From assembly GCA_903904815.1 (NCBI GenBank), contig CAIVDU010000023.1:1-64000 (forward strand): DNA of 64,000 bases, written 5' to 3'. This document shows positions 17,788-27,093 of the stretch, piece after piece. The first letter of the stretch is position 1. The number at the start of each line of letters is the position of its first letter. This DNA is from an uncultured Armatimonadota bacterium. Lineage in GTDB: Bacteria > Armatimonadota > Fimbriimonadia > Fimbriimonadales > Fimbriimonadaceae. A program made the translations under genes and the position numbers. The notes below the pieces were generated by a model. That model did no database searches. It was not told the DNA's origin and saw only the letters and a list, made by a program, of their open reading frames with translations.

Positions 17788-18288
17788 CTAGGAGCCAGTT
17801 AAGCGCGTCTCGTGGTAATGCATGTGCGCCTCGTTCATCGTCATGAGGTCTGCAGCAGAGAGAGCCCCGAAGGGGAAGTATTTCTGCACCACCGCTCCGG
17901 CAGATTCGATTTTTTCGAGGAATCCGTACAGATCGCTTCTCGAACTCTCCCAGGCGCGCGCCGCCTGGTCTAGGTCCACGGTCCCCTGAGGGCTCATTCC
18001 CGGCGGAACAGGCATTTTCTTTGCCTTGTTCAACCCAGCCACAACGTACCTATAGAAGAAATTGTGGCTGGGATTCTTGCCCCTGAAGTCATCCGGAGAC
18101 TTCTTACGCATCCGATCTACGCTCATTTGCTCGACGATCGCCAAATGTTGTATGACCTCGACCGGGGAGAATGATCCAGAACTAGACCTTTGCGACTGTT
18201 TTTCAGGCGGCATCGATCTGACTTGCTCTACGAGAGCAATTCTTCTTGCCTCGAGTTGTTGAAATCTCTCTGCAATAATCGGATCCAT
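17788..18288 (-). CDS. DinB-like four-helix metal-binding protein
   Basis: From the ATG at 18286-18288 the product is about 166 residues (an in-frame upstream start at 18324 adds 12 basic residues). It shows the DinB/YfiT layout: SPVEVIQHLAIVEQ with the first His ligand, and NEAHMHYHETRL near the C-terminus with the HxxxH pair. Such proteins bind a divalent metal; known members include thiol-dependent transferases, but most are uncharacterised. No local partner is suggestive. It is divergent from the LacI regulator. Confidence 0.7.
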   Translation of the reverse strand: MDPIIAERFQQLEARRIALVEQVRSMPPEKQSQRSSSGSFSPVEVIQHLAIVEQMSVDRMRKKSPDDFRGKNPSHNFFYRYVVAGLNKAKKMPVPPGMSPQGTVDLDQAARAWESSRSDLYGFLEKIESAGAVVQKYFPFGALSAADLMTMNEAHMHYHETRLTGS

Positions 18289-18426
18289 CTTCGGGAAGTA
18301 TATCCGCCGAGGTTCGTGCCTCATTTTCGCGTGGATCGCACTGAACTCGCCAGGGTTCAGTAGAATCGATGTCAGGGGTTGCGGGGCGGACCAGGATATG
18401 AGAGTGGTGCATTCAAGCGTAAATTG

Positions 18427-19470
18427 ATGAAAACAACGATTCGCAACGTAGCGGAAGCTGCGGGAGTCTCTGCCATGGCGGTGTCTGCGGTGTTACACGG
18501 CACTGGACGGAACGTCAAGGTGAGCGAGGCTAAGGCGGAACTCATCCGCAAAGTTGCGCGAGAGCTCAGGTACCAACCCAATCATCTCGCACGTAGCCTC
18601 CGGAACCGCAAGACAAACACGATCGGGGTGGTTTTTCAGCATTTTGATCGCTTCAGCGACGAGAACCCTTACTACCCCCAACTCTTGAACGGGATTATTG
18701 CTGCTCTCTTTCCGGCGGGATACACGTTGGCGCTTTGCCCACAACTCGTTCAGCGGTCAGGCGAGGGCGCGATATCCGATGGACGATTTGATGGCGTCTT
18801 ATGGTGTCGGCCCGATTTCACAGAGCAATCGGTGGAGGGACTGAGAAACTCAAGCATTCCAGTCGTCATGATGCACGCCCCGCCGGGATCGGCCCCCGGT
18901 GTTCCCACATTCTGCGTTGATAACGACGGAGCGCTTAGACTCCCAGTGCGGCATCTTGTCGAACTGGGTCATAAACGAATCGGATTCGTATTGGACCATT
19001 TGAACGAAAAGACGGCGGAGGGCCGGGCCCGATCGGAGGCGTTCATGCTTGCAACCCAGGAAGCGGGTGTTATTGGCGAAGTTCTGGTTTGGGACCCTGA
19101 CGCCCACGACCTTGAGAACTACCGCCTTGGCATGGGACCCCACACCGCTCTCATCGCCTACAGTGACTTTCTCGCCGGAAGGCTGTTGGCTGCATGCCGG
19201 CGATTTGGCCTGAGAGTTCCTCACGAGTTATCGATCATTGGGTTTGACTCTTCTTCGTTTTGCGAAACAACCACTCCAAAGCTGACGTCCATTTACCAGC
19301 CGGTCGAGAGGATTGCGCACGAGGCAACCATGCACTTGCTGTCGCTGATTCAGTCGGATCAATCCAACGTTGATGCCGATGCGCTTCCGCTGGCTTCGAT
19401 CTACGATTGTGGCTTTGACATCAGGGAATCGACAGGACCGCCACCTGCCACGGCGAAAAACTCTTCCTAA
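18427..19470 (+). CDS. LacI-family transcriptional regulator of the hemicellulose/uronate operon
   Basis: 347 residues from ATG 18427, chosen because the DNA-binding domain begins right there (MKTTIRNVAEAAGVSAMAVSAVL, helix-turn-helix). The hinge helix reads YQPNHLARSLRNRKT. A periplasmic-binding-protein-like sensor follows (GVVFQHFDRFSDENPYY, LGHKRIGFVLDH, IGFDSS). It precedes and faces the GH52 operon in the same direction, with 399 bp between, so it probably represses that operon and responds to a xylose, xylo-oligosaccharide or uronate signal. The inducer is inferred from context only. Confidence 0.88.
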   Translation: MKTTIRNVAEAAGVSAMAVSAVLHGTGRNVKVSEAKAELIRKVARELRYQPNHLARSLRNRKTNTIGVVFQHFDRFSDENPYYPQLLNGIIAALFPAGYTLALCPQLVQRSGEGAISDGRFDGVLWCRPDFTEQSVEGLRNSSIPVVMMHAPPGSAPGVPTFCVDNDGALRLPVRHLVELGHKRIGFVLDHLNEKTAEGRARSEAFMLATQEAGVIGEVLVWDPDAHDLENYRLGMGPHTALIAYSDFLAGRLLAACRRFGLRVPHELSIIGFDSSSFCETTTPKLTSIYQPVERIAHEATMHLLSLIQSDQSNVDADALPLASIYDCGFDIRESTGPPPATAKNSS

Positions 19471-19869
19471 TCATCTCGTGAAGGGCTGTGAGTGGTTCAA
19501 TGGGGAAGTGGCTCGCGCCACGACATGTTGCGGAACGCAGACAAAGGAGCTTAAGAATTTCGATCGGTATTTCGTCAAATAGGCCAAGTTTTGGCGAAAT
19601 CTCCGGAATGGGCATTTCTGGCTAGCTCCAAAAGAAAGTTTCGACCTATAATCGGCCTAGATTTATCCTTAAATTACTCTCTCCCTAGATGCACCAACGA
19701 CGTCGCAGCTCCAAAGATTTCGCTCGAACTTTCGGGCGAAGCCCATTCGGCTGGTCGGAACGACTCTGTCGAATTCGGCCCTCGGAAGCGTTGCGCCGGG
19801 CAACCTCAGCCCCAGGCGGTAGATTCGGTGCAAGGAATTGAACGCTATTTGGCGATTTGTGCCCCAACC
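19471..19869 (+). promoter_or_regulatory. Long leader/promoter region before GH52 operon
   Basis: This 399-bp stretch lacks a credible gene. A perfect TATAAT lies at 19647-19652; just upstream is the odd-centred palindrome GAAAGTTTC (19634-19642), which could be part of a LacI-type operator. No good -35 hexamer is seen at the standard distance. If transcription starts there, the leader would be about 210 nt. A frame open from 19591 into the GH52 gene shows no conserved N-terminus before the family start at 19870, so I treat it as non-coding. Confidence 0.35.
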
Positions 19870-22041
19870 ATGAGTATTCCGACTTTTTTCAACGCCCACC
19901 ATTCACCGATTGGCGCCTTCGCGTCCTTCACCTTTGGCAGCAAGGGCGCATCTGGGGGACTCGGTGTCGAGTTGAAGGGACCGGCGAACGAAAACCTGTA
20001 TGTTGGCGCAGAGGAGATGGACCACCCCGGTCACTACCGCGCACTCCCGTTTTACGATGAGACTTCGTGGTCAGGGGGGCAAGAGTCTGACTTTGATGTT
20101 GAAGGACTGAGCGGGTTTAAGCCTGGCCAGGCTATCAGTTCATACGCCGACTCGGATATTCAACGGAAACTTGGAATTGGAGTCGACGAGTGGTCCGCGG
20201 GAGATCTGACGTTGAGTGTCTATTCTCCCATGATTCCCGTCCCGGATCCTCAGACGGCCGATATTGAAGCGATGAAAGCCGCGCTAGCACCGGCTGTGAT
20301 TGTAGAAATTACGCTGGACAACCGACGAGGACGGAGTCCTCGCAAAGTGTTCTTCGGATATGCCGGTTCAGACCGACACAGTGCCATGCGATCCTGGTCG
20401 TCTGATTCAGGGTCAGGAGTCGGCCAAGGTCAAGGCACCGCGATCGGGACGGTTGAACCAGACGTGTATGCGGGAGTTGCCTGGCAGCCCGATGTGATCC
20501 TTGAGCCAAAGCACTCTTCCAACCTAAATTTCCTCCTCGGAAGTATTGGTTTACTTGTGGGCTCAGTAGCCGCCGGGCAGGTTAGAACCTTTCGGTTCTC
20601 AGTGGCCTTCTTTCGCGAAGGAACCGCGACGAACGGGCTGCCCAGCCGCTACCTATATAGACGCTGGTTCGAATCGATCGAGGATGTACTGAGCTATTCG
20701 CTTTGCAACGCAGACAGGTCGATCGAAGCGGCTAGGGCCAATGATCTCGCGCTTCCCCACACCCTTAGCGAGGAACGAAGGGTGATGATTGCGCAAGCGA
20801 TTCGGAGCTACTACGGGTCCACTCAATGCCTCGAGTTGAGAGATGGCCGCCCGTTTTGGGTGGTGAATGAGGGCGAGTACCGCATGATGAACACCTTCGA
20901 TTTGACGGTCGATCAGGCGTTCTTTGAATTGGCGCTTAATCCCTGGACGGTCCGAAACGAGTTGGACATGTTCGTTCAACGGTATTCCTATGTCGATCGC
21001 GTCCGGTTCCCGGGCGAAAGCAAAACTTATCCGGGCGGAATCGCCTTTACTCACGATATGGGCATCGGCAACGCCCTCTCGGACCCCGGATATTCGGGAT
21101 ATGAACAGGCGGGGTTGACTGGCTGTTTTTCCTACATGAGTTGTGAAGAACTGGTCAACTGGGTTCTTTGCGCTTGTGTCTATGCCCACCAGACGGGGGA
21201 CTTCAGTTGGGTAAGAAGCAATGGGACGGTTTTTGGAGATTGTCTCCGAAGTCTTGAGGCACGAGATCATCCGGAGCCCCACCTACGTAATGGCCTCATG
21301 GGGCTAGATAGTGACCGGTGCGATGGCGGCTTCGAGATCACGACCTATGACAGTTTGGATGCGTCCTTGGGACAGGCTCGGAACAACCTCTACCTGGGCG
21401 TAAAGACTTGGGCGGCATACGTGCTTTTGGAGCCATTGCTTCGCCGCCTTGGGGACGAAGATTTGGCCGAGCGCGCGTTGGACCAGGCCACAAGGTCTGC
21501 GGCCTCGGTGGTAGGCGCGGCCGACGAGCAGGGACTGCTTCCGGCAATTCTCGGAGAGGGGGTCGACGCACGGATTATTCCGGCGATCGAAGGGTTGGTC
21601 TATCCGCTCATTGGAGGACGCTCGGATGCCTTAGCCGAAGACGGACCCTATGGCAAATTCCGTTCCGTGCTGGAGACCCATTTTGGCCAGATCCTTAGGC
21701 CAGGCATCTGCGTTTTCGAAGATGGAGGCTGGAAGTTGAGTTCAACCAGCAGGAATTCTTGGTTGAGCAAGATTTATCTTTGCCAGTTCGTCTCCGAAGA
21801 GATATTCGGTCATGAGCCAGACCATCTGGCAGATCAGGCGCACATGGGATGGTTGATGGACGAGGCGAACTCCTACTATGCATGGAGCGACCAGATGTTG
21901 GCGGGAAAAGTGGTGGGAAGTCGGTACTACCCAAGGGGAGTTACGAGCATTTTGTGGCTTGCTAAGGATGGAAAGAATCCGATCGACCAGATCAGAGAGG
22001 TCTTGCTGGGGCGAAATCAGACGCTCGAAACGGTGTCCTAA
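19870..22041 (+). CDS. Glycoside hydrolase family 52 beta-xylosidase
   Basis: 723 residues from ATG 19870. This start is chosen because the family's conserved N-terminus (FFNAHHSPIGAFASFTFG, GASGGLGVEL) begins immediately after it; the open frame continues 93 codons upstream without family similarity. The conserved block VNEGEYRMMNTFDLTVDQ should contain the catalytic nucleophile Glu, and TTYDSLDASLG the acid/base Asp, by analogy with the Geobacillus enzyme. GH52 enzymes are retaining beta-xylosidases that release xylose from xylo-oligosaccharides. No signal peptide, so it acts in the cytoplasm on imported oligosaccharides. First structural gene of the LacI-linked operon. Confidence 0.9.
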   Translation: MSIPTFFNAHHSPIGAFASFTFGSKGASGGLGVELKGPANENLYVGAEEMDHPGHYRALPFYDETSWSGGQESDFDVEGLSGFKPGQAISSYADSDIQRKLGIGVDEWSAGDLTLSVYSPMIPVPDPQTADIEAMKAALAPAVIVEITLDNRRGRSPRKVFFGYAGSDRHSAMRSWSSDSGSGVGQGQGTAIGTVEPDVYAGVAWQPDVILEPKHSSNLNFLLGSIGLLVGSVAAGQVRTFRFSVAFFREGTATNGLPSRYLYRRWFESIEDVLSYSLCNADRSIEAARANDLALPHTLSEERRVMIAQAIRSYYGSTQCLELRDGRPFWVVNEGEYRMMNTFDLTVDQAFFELALNPWTVRNELDMFVQRYSYVDRVRFPGESKTYPGGIAFTHDMGIGNALSDPGYSGYEQAGLTGCFSYMSCEELVNWVLCACVYAHQTGDFSWVRSNGTVFGDCLRSLEARDHPEPHLRNGLMGLDSDRCDGGFEITTYDSLDASLGQARNNLYLGVKTWAAYVLLEPLLRRLGDEDLAERALDQATRSAASVVGAADEQGLLPAILGEGVDARIIPAIEGLVYPLIGGRSDALAEDGPYGKFRSVLETHFGQILRPGICVFEDGGWKLSSTSRNSWLSKIYLCQFVSEEIFGHEPDHLADQAHMGWLMDEANSYYAWSDQMLAGKVVGSRYYPRGVTSILWLAKDGKNPIDQIREVLLGRNQTLETVS

Positions 22042-22071
22042 GCGCGCCGGCATGGAGGGCAACTTCGGCTC

Positions 22072-23313
22072 ATGAGGATTGTTGACATCCGATCGACAAC
22101 GGTAAGCGTTCCGCTAGAAGCACCGTTGCGACACGCGAACGGTTGCCACTGGGGCCGGTTCGTGCGAACTATTGTCGAGGTCGAAGCTGACAACGGTCTC
22201 GTTGGACTCGGCGAGATGGGCGGAGGAGGGGAGTCGGCAGAGGCGGTGTTCCGAGCGATGAAGGGCTACCTTGTCGGCCACGACCCCGCTCGTCTTGAGG
22301 AGATGCGATTTCGTATCGCCAATCCCACGGCTTCTCTTTACAATAACCGCACTCAGGTCCTCGCCGCCTTGGAGTTCGCGTGTCTCGACCTCTTAGGGCA
22401 GGAGTGGGGGGCGCCAGTTTACGACCTATTGGGAGGAAAGCTTCAGGACGAAGTTCCGTTCGCATCCTACTTGTTCTATCGGTACGCGGATCAGGATGGC
22501 AATGGCGAAGTGCGCACGGTGGATCAACTTGTGGCACAAGCGGAGACTCTCAAAGCTCGTTTTGGCTTTCGGTCTCACAAGCTCAAGGGAGGAGTGTTCC
22601 AGCCAGACTATGAGTTGGAATGCTATCGCTCGGTCGCTGAATCTAACCCCCAAGATCGTGTGCGATTTGATCCAAATGCGGTCTGGTCAACCGAGCAAGC
22701 CATTCGTTTTGGGCAGGCAATCGAGCCGCTGAACAACGACTACCTGGAAGATCCAGTTTATGGCCTGAACGCCATGAGACGTACCCGAGAGAAAGTGCGG
22801 ATGCCATTGGCAACGAACACGGTGGTGGTTAATTTCGAACAACTAGCGACGAACGTGCTTGACACCGCGGTCGATGTTATCCTTCTCGATACGACCTTCT
22901 GGGGTGGAATCCGCCCATGCATTAAAGCAGCGGGGATCTGCGAAACCTTTGGACTGGGAGTTGCCGTTCACTCCTCGGGTGAACTCGGAATCCAGCTTGC
23001 AACCATGCTCCACCTTGGCGCGGTGATTCCAAATCTGTCGTTCGCAGCCGACGCTCACTACCACCACCTAAAGGATGACGTTATCCTCGGAGGACTTCTT
23101 CCCTACCGAGACGGCAAGATCTCTGTCCCGACCGGTCCTGGGTTGGGAGTTCGCCTGGATCGAGACAAGCTTGGCCACTATGCCGAAGAGTATCGGCGAC
23201 TCGGCCCCTACCCATACGACCAGGACCCTCTAAGACCTGCCTGGAGTCCGACGGTGCCGAACCAGAGATGGGCAGATCCGCAAGACGATCGATCTCCGGT
23301 GGTGCCCGCGTGA
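22072..23313 (+). CDS. Enolase-superfamily sugar-acid dehydratase (glucarate dehydratase-like)
   Basis: 413 residues of the mandelate racemase/enolase superfamily. HKLKGGVF carries the KxK acid/base pair, FDPNAVW and EDPVYG carry metal ligands, and [11 protein letters not shown] holds the His of the His-Asp dyad. DDVILGG and the final PTGPGLGV are typical of the glucarate-dehydratase subgroup. Within this operon, which also encodes a uronate isomerase-like enzyme, an SDR, KDG kinase and KDPG aldolase, the expected product is 2-keto-3-deoxygluconate. It may therefore dehydrate mannonate or gluconate rather than glucarate; this is inference. The downstream gene's GTG overlaps its stop. Confidence 0.85.
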   Translation: MRIVDIRSTTVSVPLEAPLRHANGCHWGRFVRTIVEVEADNGLVGLGEMGGGGESAEAVFRAMKGYLVGHDPARLEEMRFRIANPTASLYNNRTQVLAALEFACLDLLGQEWGAPVYDLLGGKLQDEVPFASYLFYRYADQDGNGEVRTVDQLVAQAETLKARFGFRSHKLKGGVFQPDYELECYRSVAESNPQDRVRFDPNAVWSTEQAIRFGQAIEPLNNDYLEDPVYGLNAMRRTREKVRMPLATNTVVVNFEQLATNVLDTAVDVILLDTTFWGGIRPCIKAAGICETFGLGVAVHSSGELGIQLATMLHLGAVIPNLSFAADAHYHHLKDDVILGGLLPYRDGKISVPTGPGLGVRLDRDKLGHYAEEYRRLGPYPYDQDPLRPAWSPTVPNQRWADPQDDRSPVVPA

Positions 23314-24560
23314 GATTGGAGAGGCAATCGAACCTCGCGGATCTCGTTTCCAATGCGGTCAACGGCGCCCAAGTGGTTGACCTTCACACCCATCTGTTCG
23401 CTCCGCAACTCACGGGAATGAACTTGGCGGGAATCGACGAGCTTTTGACCTACCACTACCTCATCGCCGAAGTTCTTCGGTTCGAGTCAGTCACTCCAGA
23501 GTGGCTGCTTTCACAACCTAAGTCGGTACAGGCGGACCTCGTATGGCAGTCGCTCTTCGTCGACCGCACTCCGCTGTCGGAAGCAGCTAGCGGTGTGATC
23601 ACGGTGCTGAGCGCCTTTGGGTTAGATCCACAGTCGAAGAATCTCCGAGAAGCCCGTGCGTTCTTCTCGGCCCGTGATCCGGTCTCCCATTTGGACGAGG
23701 TGCTCCGAATTGCCGGAGTTGACCACGTAACGATGACTAACGATCCTCTGGACCCACTTGAGCGCAAGAGTTGGGATGAGAAGCCTGAGATCGATTCCCG
23801 ATTCCTGTCGGCACTTCGCATCGATCCGATCCTGAATGATTGGCCCAGCTCGTTCAAAAGTCTCCGCAGCAATGGATACGACGTGAGCGTTGATCTGGAC
23901 GATCAGGATGTGGCAGAAGTCAGAAGGTTCCTCGATGATTGGATCGGCAAAATGCGGCCAAGGTATTTGGCCGTATCACTTCCTGACAGCTTCAGCTACC
24001 CGGAGGATTCCCAAAGAAATTGCCTGATCCGTTCGGCGGTTATGCCCACTTGCCGGGAACATGCATTGCCGTTTGCAATGATGATCGGCGTGAGACGGCA
24101 AGTGAATCGACGGCTTGCGGGTGCGGGCGACGGAGTCGGTTTGGCCGACTTAACCGCAATAGAACGGCTTGCAGACGATCACCCTGACAATCGGTTCCTA
24201 GTGACGACTCTCGCGCGCGAGAACTTGCACGGGCTTTGCGTCGTGGCAAGGAAATTCGCAAATGTCTTGCCGTTTGGATGTTGGTGGTTCATGAATAATC
24301 CTTCCCTGGTCGAAGACACGACGTTGATGCGACTGGAAATGTTGGGGCGAAGCTTTGTTCCCCAGCACTCAGATGCGCGGATCCTCGAACAACTGATTTA
24401 CAAGTGGTCTCACGCCAGGCGTTCTATCGCGCGTGCCCTAACCACCCGGTACGAAGCTTTAGAGGATTCGGGGAGAGTGATCACGAAGGATGACGTGAAA
24501 CGGGACGTGACGGCGCTCATGAGTGGAGTTGCAAGCGAATGGTTGGGGCTCACTTGCTGA
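23310..24560 (+). CDS. Uronate isomerase-like amidohydrolase-superfamily enzyme
   Basis: 416 residues from the GTG at 23310, which forms a GTGA overlap with the preceding stop; an ATG at 23268 would overlap the previous gene by 46 bp and adds no conserved sequence. DLHTHLFAP supplies the HxH metal site. [19 protein letters not shown] and the C-terminal [10 protein letters not shown] resemble the ends of UxaC uronate isomerases, but overall it is divergent. UxaC converts glucuronate to fructuronate. Flanked by a sugar-acid dehydratase and an SDR, so a glucuronate (or methyl-glucuronate side-chain) catabolic role is likely. Confidence 0.75.
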   Translation: MRLERQSNLADLVSNAVNGAQVVDLHTHLFAPQLTGMNLAGIDELLTYHYLIAEVLRFESVTPEWLLSQPKSVQADLVWQSLFVDRTPLSEAASGVITVLSAFGLDPQSKNLREARAFFSARDPVSHLDEVLRIAGVDHVTMTNDPLDPLERKSWDEKPEIDSRFLSALRIDPILNDWPSSFKSLRSNGYDVSVDLDDQDVAEVRRFLDDWIGKMRPRYLAVSLPDSFSYPEDSQRNCLIRSAVMPTCREHALPFAMMIGVRRQVNRRLAGAGDGVGLADLTAIERLADDHPDNRFLVTTLARENLHGLCVVARKFANVLPFGCWWFMNNPSLVEDTTLMRLEMLGRSFVPQHSDARILEQLIYKWSHARRSIARALTTRYEALEDSGRVITKDDVKRDVTALMSGVASEWLGLTC

Positions 24561-25330
24561 ACCCAGTGCTGGATATATCGGGGCGAGTCGCCGTAGTTGT
24601 GGGCGGAACTTCGGGACTCGGTCGTACGATTGCCCTGGGGTTGGCCGATGCGGGGGTCCACACCGTTGCGACAGGTCGCCGCCAAGAGCTTGTGGCGACG
24701 GTGAGCCAAGAGATCCTGAGCCGGGGCGTCAGGACAGTCGGCGTCACAAGCGATGTTCAATCCCAGGACTCGCTCGACCTGTTGAATGAGCAAGTCGTCG
24801 CAGAATTTGGGGGAGTTGATATCCTGGTTTTTGCGGCCGGACGGACGTTTCGTAAGCCAACCGCCGAAGTCACCGCTGAGGAGTGGAGTTCATTATTTGA
24901 TACCAATGTGACGGGCGGACTCCGCGCAGCGAAGGCGTTTTATGAGCCGTTGAAAGCGAGTGGGCGAGGGCGGATCGTGAATATCGCTTCTTTGTCTTCG
25001 CATGTGGCCTTTCACGAAGTTTCCGCTTATGGCGCATCGAAGGCTGCCTTGCTTGCGCTCACCCAGAGCTTGGGTTGCGAATGGGCAAAGGACGGAATCC
25101 GAACGAATGCGATCGTTCCTGGTGTATTTGTGACTGACCTGAACCGGGAATTGCTCAACGGAACTGCGCGCGGTCGGGAGTTGCTTGCGAGGACGCCGCT
25201 TGGGCGATTCGGGGACGCGAGTGAGTTGGTTGGAGCCGTACTTTTCTTGGCATCCGATGGGGCAAGCTTTATTACAGGCGCTTCTCTTTCGATCGATGGG
25301 GGCTTTTTGGCGTCTGGGGTGAATCAGTGA
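24539..25330 (+). CDS. Short-chain dehydrogenase/reductase (uronate or keto-gluconate reductase candidate)
   Basis: 263 residues of the classical SDR fold: VVVGGTSGLGRT cofactor loop, FAAGRT, NIASLSS, catalytic YGASK and ITGASLSIDGGF at the C-terminus. Closest in style to gluconate 5-dehydrogenase/KduD-like enzymes. In the operon it lies between the uronate isomerase-like gene and KDG kinase, so it may reduce fructuronate to mannonate in place of UxuB. ATG 24539 overlaps the upstream gene by 22 bp; a TTG at 24554 is an alternative start. Cofactor preference cannot be stated with confidence. Confidence 0.85.
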   Translation: MVGAHLLNPVLDISGRVAVVVGGTSGLGRTIALGLADAGVHTVATGRRQELVATVSQEILSRGVRTVGVTSDVQSQDSLDLLNEQVVAEFGGVDILVFAAGRTFRKPTAEVTAEEWSSLFDTNVTGGLRAAKAFYEPLKASGRGRIVNIASLSSHVAFHEVSAYGASKAALLALTQSLGCEWAKDGIRTNAIVPGVFVTDLNRELLNGTARGRELLARTPLGRFGDASELVGAVLFLASDGASFITGASLSIDGGFLASGVNQ

Positions 25331-26433
25331 GTTTAGCGTCACTACCCTTACGAAGCGCGAATGATTGCCGTTGGGACCTCGTGTCACTCGGTGAGGTGAT
25401 GCTTAGGCTCGATCCTGGCGAGGGGCGAATCTCCACGACGCGGAATTTTCAGGTTTGGGAGGGCGGCGGTGAGTACAACGTAGCTCGGGGCCTAAAGCGC
25501 TGCTTTGGTCTTCGGACGGCCATCGTAACGGCACTTGCGGACAACCCGGTCGGTCGATTGGTCGAGGACCTCATGTACCAAGGCGGCGTGGATCAGAGCT
25601 ATGTCCGTTGGGTTCCATTCGACGGCGTAGGTCGGGAAGTGAGAAATGGGCTCAACTTTACCGAGAGAGGATTCGGAGTTCGTGCCGCAGTGGGATGCTC
25701 GGACCGCGGGCATACTGCCGTCTCGCAACTCAAGACCGGGGAAATCGATTGGGACCAGATCTTTGGCGTTGATGGTTGCCAGTGGTTTCATACCGGCGGG
25801 ATTTTCGCGGCCCTTTCCGAATCCACTCAACTGGTGGCTCTTGAAGCGATGAAAGCAGCCAAGCTACATGGGACGGTGGTCTCTTACGACTTGAATTACC
25901 GACCGTCACTTTGGAAATCGATTGGTGGAAAAGCCGAGGCTCAGGAAGTAAACCGAGCGCTGGCTCCGTTCGTTGATGTGATGATTGGCAACGAGGAGGA
26001 CTTCACGGCTTCACTCGGGATGAAGGTCGACTCGCTCGACGCGGATCATTCGCACTTGGACACGAGTGCCTTCCAAAAGATGATAGAAGTGGCAGTCGAA
26101 ACCTATCCGAATTTCACCGTGGTAGCGACGACTCTTCGGAAGGCAACGTCAGCATCGAGAAACGACTGGGGCGCAGTCTGTTACGTTGATGGAGTTCTCC
26201 ACGAGGCCCCCTGGCGGAAAGATCTGGAGATATTCGATCGCGTCGGGGGTGGCGATTCATTTGCCTCCGGACTTATTTATGGTTTCCTTACGGCACGGGG
26301 GCCGCAGTGGGCGGTTGAGTGTGGCGCCGCGCACGGCGCTCTGGCCATGTCGACTCCGGGCGACACAACGATGGCGAGTCTCGGCGAAGTTGAAAGGGCC
26401 ATGAAGCTTGGCACAGCGCGGGTAGACCGATGA
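25327..26433 (+). CDS. kdgK: 2-keto-3-deoxygluconate kinase (PfkB family)
   Basis: 368 residues from a GTG that overlaps the SDR stop (GTGA). PfkB-family signatures are present: SLGEVMLRLDPGEGRI near the start, GGGEYNVARGL for substrate binding, YDLNYRPSLW in the middle, and GGGDSFASGLIYG with the catalytic Asp near the C-terminus. YDLNYRPSLW and the GEVMLRL start are characteristic of sugar-acid kinases. It should phosphorylate KDG to KDPG, feeding the aldolase encoded immediately downstream (ATGA overlap). Assignment is strengthened by this neighbour. Confidence 0.85.
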   Translation: MSLASLPLRSANDCRWDLVSLGEVMLRLDPGEGRISTTRNFQVWEGGGEYNVARGLKRCFGLRTAIVTALADNPVGRLVEDLMYQGGVDQSYVRWVPFDGVGREVRNGLNFTERGFGVRAAVGCSDRGHTAVSQLKTGEIDWDQIFGVDGCQWFHTGGIFAALSESTQLVALEAMKAAKLHGTVVSYDLNYRPSLWKSIGGKAEAQEVNRALAPFVDVMIGNEEDFTASLGMKVDSLDADHSHLDTSAFQKMIEVAVETYPNFTVVATTLRKATSASRNDWGAVCYVDGVLHEAPWRKDLEIFDRVGGGDSFASGLIYGFLTARGPQWAVECGAAHGALAMSTPGDTTMASLGEVERAMKLGTARVDR

Positions 26434-27068
26434 GCCGGAGTGACACGCTTGCGTGGATCCAGAAGACGAAAATTGTTCCGGTCATTCGTGCGGGTTCGGC
26501 TCAGGAAGCGCTTGATGCAGTTGAGGCGCTTATCGAAGGTGGAATCGACGTCCTCGAGATCACAATGACGGTGCCTGGGGCGATCGAGGTGGTGGGGGAA
26601 GTGGCCAAGAAGCATGGTCACCGAGCCCTGGTTGGGGCAGGGACCGTTCTCAATTCAGTCACGGCGGAAAAGTGCATTGAGGCAGGGGCTCGGTTTATCG
26701 TGAGTCCGGCTCTCCACACGGGCACGGTGGAGGTTTGCCGTTCCTTAGACGTAGCCATTGCACCGGGCGCATTGACTCCGTCCGAGGTGTTGCAAGCATG
26801 GAATCTCGGGGCCGATCTCGTCAAAGTTTTCCCTTGCGACGCCATGGGGGGTGCTTCCTATCTCCGATCACTTAAGGCGCCGTTGCCTCACGTAAAGTTG
26901 ATGCCGACGGGGGGCGTGACCCTTTCGAACGTGACAGATTTCATAAGGGCAGGGGCGGAAGCGGTGGGCGTGGGCAGTAACCTTGTCGATATCAGCTTGC
27001 TTCGTGAGGGTCGCAGAGAAGACCTTGTCGAGAGAGCCAAGGCATTTTGTCAGGCAGTGTCAGAATAG
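26430..27068 (+). CDS. eda: KDPG/KHG aldolase
   Basis: 212 residues; class I aldolase of the Entner-Doudoroff pathway, cleaving KDPG to pyruvate and glyceraldehyde 3-phosphate. GIDVLEITMTVPGA holds the catalytic Glu, VGAGTV the phosphate-site region, and LVKVFPCDAMGG the Schiff-base Lys. PTGGV and GVGSNLV close the phosphate site. Length matches Eda. It completes the uronate route encoded in this operon. The start overlaps kdgK by 4 bp. Confidence 0.92.
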   Translation: MSRSDTLAWIQKTKIVPVIRAGSAQEALDAVEALIEGGIDVLEITMTVPGAIEVVGEVAKKHGHRALVGAGTVLNSVTAEKCIEAGARFIVSPALHTGTVEVCRSLDVAIAPGALTPSEVLQAWNLGADLVKVFPCDAMGGASYLRSLKAPLPHVKLMPTGGVTLSNVTDFIRAGAEAVGVGSNLVDISLLREGRREDLVERAKAFCQAVSE

Positions 27069-27093
27069 CTATGCTCGACTGGTTGGGGAGCTC

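Noticed and set aside
19591-19869. N-terminal extension of the GH52 gene
   Set aside because: The family's conserved N-terminus begins right after ATG 19870, and the extension is not similar to anything I know.
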